From NCBI RefSeq assembly GCF_011038885.2, contig NZ_CP064952.1:372001-436000 (forward strand): a stretch of 64,000 bases of DNA, written 5' to 3'. This document shows positions 46,932 through 56,153 of the stretch, piece by piece. The DNA comes from Schaalia sp. ZJ405. Lineage in GTDB: Bacteria > Actinomycetota > Actinomycetes > Actinomycetales > Actinomycetaceae. Every line of letters begins with the position of its first letter. The stretch's first letter is position 1. The notes beneath the pieces were generated by a model, which saw only the letters and a list, made by a program, of their open reading frames with translations, did not search any database and had not been told where the DNA came from. The position numbers and the translations under genes were made by a program.

Positions 46932-48452
46932 GTGACGAACTTACTTGAATTAAAGGGGATTTCCAAGACATTTCCCGGTGTCAAGGCACTGTCTGATGTG
47001 GATCTTGACTTGCGCGCCGGGGAAATTTTGGGACTCTGCGGTGAGAACGGTGCCGGCAAGTCGACGCTGATGAAAGTCCTCACCGGTATCCACAAAGCAG
47101 ATCCGGGGGGTGAGATCTGGCTCCAGGGGGAAAAAGTTGAGATTCGCGGAACGAATCATGCTCGTGACCTCGGCCTGAGCATCATTCACCAGGAACTCAA
47201 TATCATCCCGGACCTCACGGTTGCACAGAATCTCTATATCGGGCGTCCCCGCTCCCATCGGGGCGGCTACATTTCCGACCGTCAACTGGTCAAAGACGCG
47301 CGTGAACTCTTTGAGCGCCTCAATATGGAGCTGAACCCGAATGATGTCTGCCGCGATCTTCCAGTTGCTCGCTTGCAGATGCTCGAAATCGCACGTGCTC
47401 TGTCCTATGAGTCAACAAAGATCCTCGTCATGGACGAGCCGACGGCTCCGCTGACAACCACGGAAACGGATCAGCTTTTCGAGCTCGTTCACAACTTCAT
47501 TACCCCGCAGACGGGCCTGATCTTCATTACTCACCGTATGCCCGAACTTGCACGCATGACCGATCGCATCGCAGTTCTGCGTGACGGTCAGTACATCGGA
47601 ACGGTCGATACGGCCACAACCCCGATGCCCGAGGTCATCAAGATGATGGTCGGTCGTGCAGTCCCCGCGGATGCACGTCCCACCACGAAGCCGATCTCGG
47701 ATGAAGTCCTTCTCAAGGTTGAAGGCTTGTCAACGAAGAAGACCGTCCATGACGTGTCCTTCGAGGTCAAGAAAGGTGAGATTTTCGGCTTCGCCGGTCT
47801 TGTTGGCGCGGGTCGTACCGAGGTCGCACGCGCGCTGTCGGGTGCTGACCCCCACACGGAAGGTGAGATCTTCATCAACGGACAAAAGGTGAAGATCCGC
47901 AATGCCACGGACGGTGTGAAGAATGGCATCGGCTACCTGTCCGAGGACCGTAAACAGTACGGTCTTCTCCTGGATAAGTCGATCGCTTTCAACACAGCGC
48001 TTGCGTCGATGGATCAATTCAATAAAGCAGCGGTGATTACGAGCGGCAAGATTGAAAAAGTCGCTCAAGAATACGTTGACAAGCTGCGTACCCGTTGCCC
48101 GGGAATCGACACCGAGGTTCGGGCACTCTCGGGTGGTAACCAGCAGAAGGTCGTCATTGCTAAGTGGTTGGTTCGTGACGCTGAGATCCTCATCTTTGAC
48201 GAGCCAACACGCGGTATTGATGTCGGCGCGAAAGACGAGATTTACACACTGTTGGAAGAACTTGCCCGTCAGGGGAAGGCAATCATCGTGATTTCATCCG
48301 AGTTGCCGGAGGTTCTGCGGTTGGCCAACCGCGTCGCCGTGATGGCTCATGGCCGAATCATTGGCACACTCAATAACGAGGATGCCACCCAGGAAAGCAT
48401 TATGGAATTGGCCACCGTCGGCCAGGAAGAAGTGAACGGAGAAGTCGCGTGA
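46932..48452 (+). CDS. Sugar ABC transporter ATP-binding protein (RbsA/MglA type)
   Basis: A 506-residue protein with two fused nucleotide-binding domains. The first has Walker A GENGAGKST and Walker B ILVMDEPTAPL; the second has the degenerate GLVGAGRTE, LSGGNQQKVVIAKWL and ILIFDEPTRGIDVGAK, as in all members of the CUT2 family. It energises uptake of a monosaccharide, probably L-fucose from context. GTG start follows AAGGGGTGAGAA. It overlaps the permease by 4 bases. Confidence 0.93.
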   Translation: MTNLLELKGISKTFPGVKALSDVDLDLRAGEILGLCGENGAGKSTLMKVLTGIHKADPGGEIWLQGEKVEIRGTNHARDLGLSIIHQELNIIPDLTVAQNLYIGRPRSHRGGYISDRQLVKDARELFERLNMELNPNDVCRDLPVARLQMLEIARALSYESTKILVMDEPTAPLTTTETDQLFELVHNFITPQTGLIFITHRMPELARMTDRIAVLRDGQYIGTVDTATTPMPEVIKMMVGRAVPADARPTTKPISDEVLLKVEGLSTKKTVHDVSFEVKKGEIFGFAGLVGAGRTEVARALSGADPHTEGEIFINGQKVKIRNATDGVKNGIGYLSEDRKQYGLLLDKSIAFNTALASMDQFNKAAVITSGKIEKVAQEYVDKLRTRCPGIDTEVRALSGGNQQKVVIAKWLVRDAEILIFDEPTRGIDVGAKDEIYTLLEELARQGKAIIVISSELPEVLRLANRVAVMAHGRIIGTLNNEDATQESIMELATVGQEEVNGEVA

Positions 48453-49453
48453 GCACCAGTGTCAACGCAAAGGCAGCGAAGACCCCAAACCCGGCGGCTG
48501 CCTTCCTTAATCGAAACATGCAGCTGCTCCTTGTGGCGGTTGCGCTTGTCATCATCTACGTCTACTTCATGTTTGCTGCGCCAGGATTCTCGCAGCCGAA
48601 GATCCTCACGGACATCCTCCTCCAGGCGGCATTCACTGGAGTCATGGCCTTCGGTGCGACATTCGTCATCGCAACCTCAGGTATCGACCTTTCCGTCGGT
48701 ACGGGCATGACCTTGGTTGCAGTGATGGGAGGTGTCTTCCTTTCGGGTGATTGGATGAACCTTCCTCTGGGCGTGGGACTTATCCTCATCCTCGTCGTCG
48801 GTGCGTTTATCGGTCTGATCAACGGTATCAACGTCTCTTTCCTCGGTCTGCCACCGTTTATCGCAACGCTCGCAATGATGATGGTCGCGCGCGGTCTTGC
48901 CCTGGTGATCTCCGGAAAAGCAACGATCTCCATCGCGAACAGCGGATACATCGCCCTGTCGACGGGATCGCTCATTCCGGGACTGTCTAACGCTGCGCTG
49001 ATCTTCATTGTTCTGACGATTCTTGCTGCCTTCCTTCTCAACAAGACTCTGCTTGGCCGTTACGCACTGGCAATCGGATCGAACGAGGAAGCCACGCGTC
49101 TTTCCGGTGTGAATGTCCGCCTGTGGAAGCTCATCATCTACACGGTCGCCGGTGTCTTCATGGCGATTGGCGCAATCCTCTACTCGGCACGATTTGGATT
49201 CGTTCAGCCTGCTGAGGGTGTGGGCTTCGAGCTCAACGTCATCGCCGCAACCGTTATCGGTGGAACCTCCCTCGCCGGTGGTCGCGCATCGATTCCAGGA
49301 GCCTTTGTTGGCGCGCTCATCATGGAGACTCTGAAGAAAGGCCTGACGATGATGGGTGTTCCCTCTGAGTGGCAGCTCGTTGTCACCGGTATCGTCGTGC
49401 TCCTCGCGGTCTTCATTGACAACATTCGCCGCGCTCGTGAGAACGCCGCCTGA
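48449..49453 (+). CDS. Sugar ABC transporter permease (RbsC type)
   Basis: A 334-residue integral membrane protein with about ten hydrophobic segments. [13 protein letters not shown] and the later [31 protein letters not shown] are signatures of CUT2 permeases. It would form a homodimeric channel with the ATPase. GTG start inside the preceding stop region. Confidence 0.93.
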   Translation: MSTSVNAKAAKTPNPAAAFLNRNMQLLLVAVALVIIYVYFMFAAPGFSQPKILTDILLQAAFTGVMAFGATFVIATSGIDLSVGTGMTLVAVMGGVFLSGDWMNLPLGVGLILILVVGAFIGLINGINVSFLGLPPFIATLAMMMVARGLALVISGKATISIANSGYIALSTGSLIPGLSNAALIFIVLTILAAFLLNKTLLGRYALAIGSNEEATRLSGVNVRLWKLIIYTVAGVFMAIGAILYSARFGFVQPAEGVGFELNVIAATVIGGTSLAGGRASIPGAFVGALIMETLKKGLTMMGVPSEWQLVVTGIVVLLAVFIDNIRRARENAA

Positions 49454-49585
49454 TCTCGGCATCCGCGAACATTATCCAGACTTACTGAGCACCCCGTTCA
49501 GTATTCATCGAGAAGAAAACGGACTCGCTGTCCACCAAATGAACAGGTTCAGAAATATCTGAACCACCCCACGAAAGGAAAACAC

Positions 49586-50644
49586 ATGCGCCCCATCGGA
49601 CGTATCGTTGCCGCCGCTGCTGTCGGCACACTTGCCCTCGGCATGGCCGCTTGCTCCACATCGATGGACAAGGGCTCCGAAGGCTCAGACAAGGAAATGA
49701 TGTCGGACTCTTCGGCTGAGGGTGAATCCGCTCTGCCGACCGAGCAGTCCGAAGAAGTTCCTGAAGGTGATGGTACCAAGACCATTTACCTTGTTTCCAA
49801 GGGCTTCCAGCACCGCTTCTGGCAGGCAGTGAAGGAAGGCGCTGAGGAAGCTGGCGAAAAGTACAAGTACAAGGTTGAGTTCGTTGGCCCCGACGATGAG
49901 ACCAAGGTGACCCAGCAGCTCGATCAGCTCCAGGCTGCGTTGGACACCAGCCCCGCCGCGATCGGCCTCGCAGCCCTCGACTCGAGTGCTGCAACCCCGC
50001 TGCTCAACAAGATCAAAGATCAGAACATTCCTCTTATCGCTTTCGACTCCGGTGTTGATTCCGACATTCCGTTGACCACGGTTGCAACGAGCAACACCGA
50101 TGCTGCCGCCGAAGCAGCCAAGCACATGATTGAGATGCTTGATGGCAAGACCGGCTCCGTTGGTCTGATCTGCCATGACGCTACCTCGGCCACCGGCAAG
50201 CAGCGTTGCGAAGGCTTCAAGGACTACTTCAAGAAGAACGCTCCCAAGGGCCTGATGCTCCTCGACGAGCAGATCGCTGGCGAGGTCGGCAAGGCTGCTG
50301 ACACCTCGAAGGCCATTATCCAGGCGAACTCCGACATTGTCGGCATCTACGGCTCCAACGAAGCTGCTGCTTCGGGCGCCATCCAGGGCAAGAACGAGTC
50401 GGGCAAGTCCGAAGTTGTTGTTGTCGGTTTCGACTCTGGCAAGACCCAGATCGCTGCAATCAAGGACGGTTCGCAGGCCGGTGCAATCACCCAGGCTCCC
50501 AAGCTCATCGGCTTCAAGACGGTGACCGCTGCAATTCAGGCACTCAACAACATCCCGCTGCCGAAGGTCATTGACTCCGGCTTCTACTGGTACGACAAGT
50601 CCAACATTGACGCCGAGGACATCGCTCCGAACCTCTACGAGTGA
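49586..50644 (+). CDS. Sugar-binding lipoprotein of the ABC transporter
   Basis: A 352-residue substrate-binding protein. The lipobox LGMAAC places the lipidated cysteine at residue 23. An acidic Ser-rich linker precedes a type 1 periplasmic-binding fold (TIYLVSKGFQHRFWQAVKEGAEEAG, IPLIAFDSGVD, IYGSNEAAASGAIQ, VVVGFDSGKTQIAAI). Ligand is not determined by sequence; L-fucose is the best guess from neighbours. AAAGGAAAACAC precedes the ATG. It lies 132 bases after the permease, without a terminator. Confidence 0.92.
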   Translation: MRPIGRIVAAAAVGTLALGMAACSTSMDKGSEGSDKEMMSDSSAEGESALPTEQSEEVPEGDGTKTIYLVSKGFQHRFWQAVKEGAEEAGEKYKYKVEFVGPDDETKVTQQLDQLQAALDTSPAAIGLAALDSSAATPLLNKIKDQNIPLIAFDSGVDSDIPLTTVATSNTDAAAEAAKHMIEMLDGKTGSVGLICHDATSATGKQRCEGFKDYFKKNAPKGLMLLDEQIAGEVGKAADTSKAIIQANSDIVGIYGSNEAAASGAIQGKNESGKSEVVVVGFDSGKTQIAAIKDGSQAGAITQAPKLIGFKTVTAAIQALNNIPLPKVIDSGFYWYDKSNIDAEDIAPNLYE

Positions 50645-50976
50645 TCCGAGGATCCTGGACACATCAACCCAGGACGGTGATACGGACCGGTACATCAGAT
50701 CCGGCACGTAACACCGCCTAGCTCAAAGCCTGCTGTGGTCGGGCACCGGGACACAGACCGTGCCCGACCACAGCAGCTCACACATATCAGGCGCATATAT
50801 CGTGTGCGGTCGTGCCGCTTTGGCAAAGCCCACCGGCGTTTGCTGCGTCAACGTCAGCATTAACGGTGATAGGGGATTTCCCAACAGCACCCGAAAATAT
50901 ACGCCGATACCAAGGAATCCGAGGGGCTTGAATGGCCCCCAACACCACTTATAGATGAAAGAAGATCAGAGAAGAC
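50645..50976. other. 332-base gap between the binding protein and fucI
   Basis: It contains a strong hairpin (50730-50776) ending the transporter operon and a separate promoter for fucI. TTGAAT (50928-50933) and TATAGA (50950-50955) are spaced by 16 bases, 21 bases before the ATG. The rest shows no ORF of note. Confidence 0.55.
50730..50776 (+). terminator. 17-bp hairpin ending the transporter operon
   Basis: CTGCTGTGGTCGGGCAC and GTGCCCGACCACAGCAG pair perfectly with a 13-base loop. The following bases are CTCACAC, so it is an intrinsic-type stem without a T-run. Confidence 0.65.
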
Positions 50977-52740
50977 ATGAGCCATCATCCCCGTATCGGA
51001 ATCCGCCCCGCGATTGACGGCCGCCGCCGTGGCGTCCGCGAAAGTCTGGAAGACCAGACAATGGGCATGGCGAACCGCGTCGCCAAGCTGTTCACCGAGA
51101 ATCTGCGCTACCCCGACGGCGAACCCGTTGAGGTTGTCATCGCCGACACGACAATCGGTCGCGTCCACGAAGCGAAAGCATGCGCCGAAAAGTTCCAGGC
51201 AAACAACGTAGGCCTGACCCTGACGGTCACCCCGTGCTGGTGCTACGGCACGGAAACCACGGACATGGATGCGACGATGCCGCACGCGATCTGGGGTTTC
51301 AACGGCACTGAGCGTCCCGGCGCGGTCTACCTTGCCGCTGCGCTTGCAGGCCACGCCCAGATCGGTATCCCCGCTTTCGGTATTTACGGCAAGCAGGTTC
51401 AGGATGCCGACGACGAGTCAATTCCCGAGGACGTGCGCCAGCGTCTCCTCGACTATGCAACTGCCGGTCTTGCCGTCGCGCAGATGCGTGGCGAAGCGTA
51501 TCTGTCGATGGGGTCAGTGTCGATGGGTATTGCCGGCTCAGCTGTGACCCCCGACTTCTTCGGTCCCTACCTGGGCATGCGTAACGAATACATTGACATG
51601 TCCGAGTTCACGCGCCGTATCGACGAGGAAATCTACGACAAGGACGAATACGAGAAGGCCTACGCGTGGATCCGCGAGAACTTCACCCAGGGTGAAGACT
51701 TCAACGATCCTGAGGGTCAGTTCCCCGAGAAGCACGAAGACTGGTGGAAGTTCGTCACGAAGATGACGCTCATTGGTCGTGACCTCATGCACGGTAACCC
51801 GAAGCTTGCTGAGCTGGGCTTCGAGGAAGAGGCGGGTGGCCACGGAGCCATCGCTTCCGGTTTCCAGGGACAGCGCCAGTGGACGGACCACTTCCCCAAC
51901 GGCGATGTCATGGAGACCATTCTCAACACGAACTTCGACTGGAATGGTGCTCGTCAGCCCTCCGTCATGGCGACGGAAAACGACTCCCTCAACGGCGCAT
52001 CAATGCTCTTCGGTCACCTGCTGACGAATACTCCGCAGATCTTCTCCGATGTGCGCACCTACTGGTCACCCGAGTCCATTGAGCGTGTCACCGGATGGAA
52101 GCCTGAGGGTCGCGCCGCGGCCGGTATCCTCGACTTGCGTAATTCCGGCTCGACGACTCTCGACGGTGCGGGCAAGGCCGTCCGCGACGGTGAGAATGTC
52201 ATCAAGCCCTGGTGGGAGATTACCGAGGACGATCAGAAAGCCGCCCTTGAGGCAACAACATTCCACCCGGCAGCCACCGGATACTTCCGTGGTGGCGGCT
52301 TCTCAACTCACTTCCGTACCTCCGGTGAGATGCCGGTGACGATGTGCCGCATCAACCTTGTGCGCGGCCTCGGACCGGTCATGCAAATCGCCGAGGGCTG
52401 GACCGTTGAGCTGCCCGACGAGGTGGCAACGATCATTGAGAACCGCACGGACCGTGCCTGGCCGACAACGTGGTTCGTTCCCAACCTCACCGGTGAAGGT
52501 GCGTTTGCATCCGTGTACGACGTGATGAACAACTGGGGAGCTAACCACGGTGCGATCTCCTACGGTCACATCGGTGGTCAGCTCATCACAATGGCCTCAA
52601 TGCTCCGCATCCCGGTGAATATGCACAACGTTCCCCAGGAGCGTGTCTTCCGCCCGAAGGCATGGTCGCTGTTCGGTACCGAGTCCCCCGAGGGCGCGGA
52701 CTACCGTGCATGCCAGACCTTCGGTCCGCTCTACCGTTGA
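50977..52740 (+). CDS. fucI: L-fucose isomerase
   Basis: A Mn-dependent aldose-ketose isomerase converting L-fucose to L-fuculose. The 587-residue protein starts [20 protein letters not shown], typical of FucI, and has [44 protein letters not shown] and [11 protein letters not shown]; Glu of TEND and Asp of DVR probably correspond to the metal-binding residues known from E. coli FucI. Length matches the family (~590). Its own promoter separates it from the transporter operon. D-arabinose isomerase activity is a known side reaction of the family. Confidence 0.94.
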   Translation: MSHHPRIGIRPAIDGRRRGVRESLEDQTMGMANRVAKLFTENLRYPDGEPVEVVIADTTIGRVHEAKACAEKFQANNVGLTLTVTPCWCYGTETTDMDATMPHAIWGFNGTERPGAVYLAAALAGHAQIGIPAFGIYGKQVQDADDESIPEDVRQRLLDYATAGLAVAQMRGEAYLSMGSVSMGIAGSAVTPDFFGPYLGMRNEYIDMSEFTRRIDEEIYDKDEYEKAYAWIRENFTQGEDFNDPEGQFPEKHEDWWKFVTKMTLIGRDLMHGNPKLAELGFEEEAGGHGAIASGFQGQRQWTDHFPNGDVMETILNTNFDWNGARQPSVMATENDSLNGASMLFGHLLTNTPQIFSDVRTYWSPESIERVTGWKPEGRAAAGILDLRNSGSTTLDGAGKAVRDGENVIKPWWEITEDDQKAALEATTFHPAATGYFRGGGFSTHFRTSGEMPVTMCRINLVRGLGPVMQIAEGWTVELPDEVATIIENRTDRAWPTTWFVPNLTGEGAFASVYDVMNNWGANHGAISYGHIGGQLITMASMLRIPVNMHNVPQERVFRPKAWSLFGTESPEGADYRACQTFGPLYR

Positions 52741-52772
52741 GATGAATCTCTGACCATGTCATGAGGTCTTTT

Positions 52773-52785
52773 GGGGACGAGGACG
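52773..52785 (-). repeat. Dispersed repeat, 13 of 14 bases, after fucI
   Basis: GGGGACGAGGACG followed by G instead of A. It is preceded by TCTTTT, matching the A-rich flank seen after CCCC in other copies. Confidence 0.75.
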
Positions 52786-52970
52786 GACCGACTTTCTCCA
52801 CGAATGCACGGCTGTACTTGGCGGCTGCGCTTCGTGGAGGGGTCGTCCTCCTCGTCTCCCTCAACCTCCCGCTCGCGCTCAGTCAAGCGCGTTTTAGTGA
52901 GCCCGGCATGACGACGTGGCTCTCACACTCTTGCGGACGAGGATCCGGCACCGGGCTGGTATCCTCGTGC

Positions 52971-52984
52971 TCGTCCTCGTCCCC
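52971..52984 (+). repeat. Dispersed 14-mer, intergenic copy before the kinase
   Basis: Exact copy, preceded by CTCGTGC and followed by GAAACT. It is inverted relative to the copy 185 bases upstream. Confidence 0.8.
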
Positions 52985-53053
52985 GAAACTTCGTGCGCAC
53001 AGGCAAGGCAATGTCGCAGGCCAAGGTGCGCTGTGGAACACAAAGGAACTCAG

Positions 53054-54463
53054 ATGACTACCGCACTTGCTGTCGACCTCGGATCGGCTTCCGGGCGTGT
53101 CTTAGCTGGGACGCTCCGCGAGGATGGCCGGATCGACGTCACCGATGTCCATCGTTTCAAACATCAAGCACAACGACACCACGGGTCGCTGATCTGGGAT
53201 GTTGACACAATGTGGGACGAGGTCGTTGTCGGTCTGCGCAAGGCTGTTGAGCAGTTCCCCGACGCGGTCTCTGTTTCCGTGGACACGTGGGGCGTTGACT
53301 GTGTTCCACTTGATGCTCACGACGAGCGTGTGGGCGAGGTCCGCGCGTACCGTGACGAACGAACCCAGCGAACGCTTGATGAGTTCCGCTCTCGGATTTC
53401 CGATCGTGAGTTCTTCGCCCTCACAGGCATTGAACCGGCGACGATCAACACAGCGAATCAGCTTGTCGCATTGACCATTGAGGAACCCGAGCTTGCCGAG
53501 CGCATTGACACGTTCCTCTACCTTCCCGACTACTTCGCGTGGAAACTCTCCGGCGTTAAGGGCTGGTCACGGTCGATTGCGTCGACTTCTGGTCTGTGTG
53601 AGCCAGGATCCCCCCGATTCTCCAACGAGGTCTTCTCGCGCCTTGGACTGAATCGCGACTGGGTGGGTGAGCTCAGCGACGACCTGACCGTTGTTGGTCA
53701 GTGCACTGTTGAGGGGCTGGAGATGCTCACCGTCGTGCGCGGCGGTGCCCACGATTCCGCGTGCGCTGTTCACGGGCTCCCCATTGACGAGGGCGTGCGC
53801 GCGTACTTCCTGTCGTGCGGTTCCTGGTCGGTGCTGGGTGCGCTGGAGGATCATCCACTGGTGTCCGACGCGGCGTTTGAGCTCGGGTTGACGAATGAAT
53901 CGCGGACCGACGGGGGAGTGCGACCGCTGTTCAACATCACCGGGATGTGGATCCTTCAGGAGATTCAGCGTCAGTGGGAGCGTGAAGGGACCCCGACGGA
54001 TACCGATGAGCTTGTTGCTCAGGCTCGTGAATGTCCGCCCTCGCCGGCGTATTTCAATCCCGATGACCCCTACTTTGCTGAGCCTGGGCAAATGCAGCAG
54101 AAAATTGACGAGGCAATGGACAAGCAGGGGGCCCCGCGTCCAACGACGAAGCCCGAGTACGTCCGTCTGATTATTGAATCCTTTGCTCAGCGCTATGCGC
54201 GGGCCATTGATGAGCTCACCGCGATCACCGGGGTTAAGCCCGATCAGCTCAATCTGGTTGGTGGGGGAGCGCGTAACCATCTTCTCTGTGACCTCACGGC
54301 TCAAGCCTCGGGGGTGCGTGTTGTTGCCGGACCGATTGAGGCTTCAACCCTCGGATCCCTTCTTGCACAACTTGAAACCCTCGGTCACCTCGATCCGCGT
54401 GACCGCCCATCTGTGATTGCGAAGACAGCGAAAACTCATGCCCACTCGCCCGCAAGTAACTAA
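53054..54463 (+). CDS. FGGY sugar kinase, rhamnulokinase/fuculokinase type
   Basis: A carbohydrate kinase of 469 residues. The N-terminal ATPase core has AVDLGSASGRVLAG, SVDTWGVDCVPLD and YRDERT; the C-terminal half has SCGSWSVLG, NITGMWILQEIQRQW and LVGGGARNHLLCDLTAQASG. The sequence is closest to RhaB-like kinases, but between fucI and fucU the expected substrate is L-fuculose at C1. The ATG at 53054 follows AAAGGAAC; an upstream in-frame ATG would cross a dispersed repeat and is rejected. Confidence 0.88.
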   Translation: MTTALAVDLGSASGRVLAGTLREDGRIDVTDVHRFKHQAQRHHGSLIWDVDTMWDEVVVGLRKAVEQFPDAVSVSVDTWGVDCVPLDAHDERVGEVRAYRDERTQRTLDEFRSRISDREFFALTGIEPATINTANQLVALTIEEPELAERIDTFLYLPDYFAWKLSGVKGWSRSIASTSGLCEPGSPRFSNEVFSRLGLNRDWVGELSDDLTVVGQCTVEGLEMLTVVRGGAHDSACAVHGLPIDEGVRAYFLSCGSWSVLGALEDHPLVSDAAFELGLTNESRTDGGVRPLFNITGMWILQEIQRQWEREGTPTDTDELVAQARECPPSPAYFNPDDPYFAEPGQMQQKIDEAMDKQGAPRPTTKPEYVRLIIESFAQRYARAIDELTAITGVKPDQLNLVGGGARNHLLCDLTAQASGVRVVAGPIEASTLGSLLAQLETLGHLDPRDRPSVIAKTAKTHAHSPASN

Positions 54464-55433
54464 GAAAGTGTCGCTGGCTGACGTTGCGGCGTTGGCCGGA
54501 GTGTCAACGAACACGGTGTCGCGCGTTGTGCGCGGGGATGCCGAGGTGGCCGATAAAACCCGCAAAAGAATCAGTCGGATCCTTCAAGAGGTGGGGTATC
54601 GTCCAAATCTTGCGGCCCGGGCGCTTGCGTCCAATCGGACGGGTGTTCTCCAGGTGCTGCTGGCTGCCCCGATGTTTCACGGGCATGGATCGGTGCTTTT
54701 GTCGGTCCTCAACGCGGGCTCGCAGGCCGGATATCACGTGTCTTTGTCGAATGCTTACGGCGTTGACCGGATGGGGACCTCGAATGTCACCCCTTTCGAC
54801 GTTGACGGAGTTGTCATTCTCGGTGGACAGGACCCGACTGTGGACCTTGCCCTCGAAATTGGCCGGCGACTGCCGACGGTGCTCGTTCTGACATCCGAGC
54901 GGGAACTGGAGAATATCTCAACGGTGTCAGTTGACAATGTCCGCGGGGCGAAACTTGCAACCGAACACCTGCTTCAGCAGGGTGTCACAGACATCATGCA
55001 TATTTCTGGACCTCGGGGCTGGTCGGATGCCGTGGGAAGGCGCACCGGTTTTGAGTTGGCATGTGCGGAAGCCGGTGTTGAGGGGCGTGTCGTTGAATCG
55101 GATTCCTGGGATGCTCAGGAGGGGTATGACGCGATGCGTTCACAGTTCAGGCTCCCTCAGGCTTTGTACACCGCGAATGACCAGCTTGCCTTGGGGGCGA
55201 TGCGGGCGATTTACGAACGAGGAGCGAGCGTCCCTCGGGATGTGCGTGTTGTTGGGTTCGATGACCTCGACGGAGCCGAGTGTTTCTGGCCTCCGCTGAC
55301 ATCGATTCGTCAGCCTTTTGATCGGGTTGGGCGCACCGCGGTACGCCTCGTTCGATCAATGATGGATGGTGCCGATCCGCAGGATATTTCCATTGACCCC
55401 GAACTGGTGATCCGAGCCAGCTCGCTGCTTTAG
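54438..55433 (+). CDS. LacI-family transcriptional regulator
   Basis: A 331-residue repressor. The N-terminal helix-turn-helix is VSLADVAALAGVSTNTVSRV, with the hinge helix GYRPNLAARALAS; the effector domain is periplasmic-binding-like (VDGVVILGGQ, YTANDQLALGAMRAI, RVVGFDDLDGAE). Its position inside the fucose gene group suggests it senses fucose or fuculose-phosphate. It overlaps the kinase by 26 bases, so is probably co-transcribed. A GTG at 54468 is an alternative start but would trim the DNA-binding domain. Confidence 0.9.
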   Translation: MPTRPQVTKKVSLADVAALAGVSTNTVSRVVRGDAEVADKTRKRISRILQEVGYRPNLAARALASNRTGVLQVLLAAPMFHGHGSVLLSVLNAGSQAGYHVSLSNAYGVDRMGTSNVTPFDVDGVVILGGQDPTVDLALEIGRRLPTVLVLTSERELENISTVSVDNVRGAKLATEHLLQQGVTDIMHISGPRGWSDAVGRRTGFELACAEAGVEGRVVESDSWDAQEGYDAMRSQFRLPQALYTANDQLALGAMRAIYERGASVPRDVRVVGFDDLDGAECFWPPLTSIRQPFDRVGRTAVRLVRSMMDGADPQDISIDPELVIRASSLL

Positions 55434-55472
55434 CTCAGAAGTTTCACTCTCTGTGATGAAAGGACAGAATCT

Positions 55473-55904
55473 ATGCTGTATGGACCAATGACTCACCCTC
55501 AGTTCCTCCGGGCCTTGGCCGCTGCCGGTCACGGATCGAAAATTCTCCTGGCCGATGCGAATTATCCGCATACGACGGGTGTTAATGAGCGCTGCGAACT
55601 CGTGTCGCTCAACTTCGCGCCCGGGATGCTTGATGTGATCCAGATCCTGGAGGTGCTCAAGCGCACGATCCCCATCGAGAAGGCCGAAATCATGACCCCG
55701 GCCGCGGATCAAGCTCCCGTTGATATTCCGATTCACGATGAATTTAAGGCTCAGCTCCCCGATGTTGAGTTCGGGGAACTCTCGCGTTTCGACTTCTACG
55801 AGGCCGCACGTTCACAGGATGTCGGCATCATCGTTGCCACCGGTGAGCAGCGACTGTACGGCAACCTTCTTTTGACGGTCGGTGTTCGTCAGCCCGGGGA
55901 GTGA
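55473..55904 (+). CDS. fucU: L-fucose mutarotase (RbsD/FucU family)
   Basis: A 143-residue sugar epimerase that interconverts the alpha and beta anomers of L-fucose. THPQFLRALAAAGHGSKILLADANYP contains the family His, and TGEQRLYGNLLLTVGV is the C-terminal signature. D-ribose pyranase is the sister activity; the neighbours favour fucose. GAAAGGAC precedes the ATG. It closes the fucose group. Confidence 0.88.
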   Translation: MLYGPMTHPQFLRALAAAGHGSKILLADANYPHTTGVNERCELVSLNFAPGMLDVIQILEVLKRTIPIEKAEIMTPAADQAPVDIPIHDEFKAQLPDVEFGELSRFDFYEAARSQDVGIIVATGEQRLYGNLLLTVGVRQPGE

Positions 55905-55906
55905 TA

Positions 55907-55927
55907 CTTTCGTTTTTTCTTTCGATT
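55907..55927. promoter_or_regulatory. Candidate DeoR-family operator, direct repeat
   Basis: CTTTCGTTT (55907-55915) and CTTTCGATT (55919-55927) repeat with a 12-base period, directly after the fucU stop. E. coli AgaR-type operators, as I recall them, contain similar CTTTCGTTT repeats. Confidence 0.45.
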
Positions 55928-55935
55928 GTCTCGGG

Positions 55936-55970
55936 CAGCGGCCCAGCATCATTGCGATGCTGGGCCGCTG
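55936..55970 (+). terminator. 15-bp hairpin after fucU
   Basis: CAGCGGCCCAGCATC and GATGCTGGGCCGCTG pair perfectly around ATTGC. The T-run is weak (AGCTTATT). Confidence 0.7.
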
Positions 55971-56072
55971 AGCTTATTGGGCGAATAGTTACTGAAAATT
56001 CGCCGAAAATGCCGTGAGTGTTCGAGGTGGACTCGGGTGGAGAAAAGACGAAAAAGTTGACAATCAAACCTC

Positions 56073-56127
56073 TTGCATCCTTTCGTTTAATTTACTAAAC
56101 TCGCTTCATAAGAAAGCGAATCGAAAG
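56073..56127 (+). promoter_or_regulatory. Promoter and DeoR-type operator of the 2-oxoacid dehydrogenase operon
   Basis: TTGCAT (56073-56078) and TAAACT (56096-56101) are spaced by 17 bases. CTTTCGTTT (56080-56088) lies between the boxes, and its inverted counterpart AATCGAAAG (56119-56127) follows the -10. This arrangement suggests autoregulation by the DeoR protein encoded next. Confidence 0.55.
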
Positions 56128-56153
56128 TTGTATGGTCGCGAAGAGGTGATCAG

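Larger units (their letters stand above)
52741..53053. other. 313-base gap between fucI and the kinase
   Basis: It is bounded by an inverted pair of dispersed repeats (52773-52785 and 52971-52984). An open frame within it (52761-53057) encodes a short hydrophobic stretch but has no ribosome site or recognisable homology. I see no strong terminator. Confidence 0.45.

Noticed and set aside
52761..53057. A 98-codon frame with a hydrophobic stretch between fucI and the kinase
   Set aside because: No ribosome site, it runs into the kinase start, it is partly made of the dispersed repeats, and no family is recognisable.
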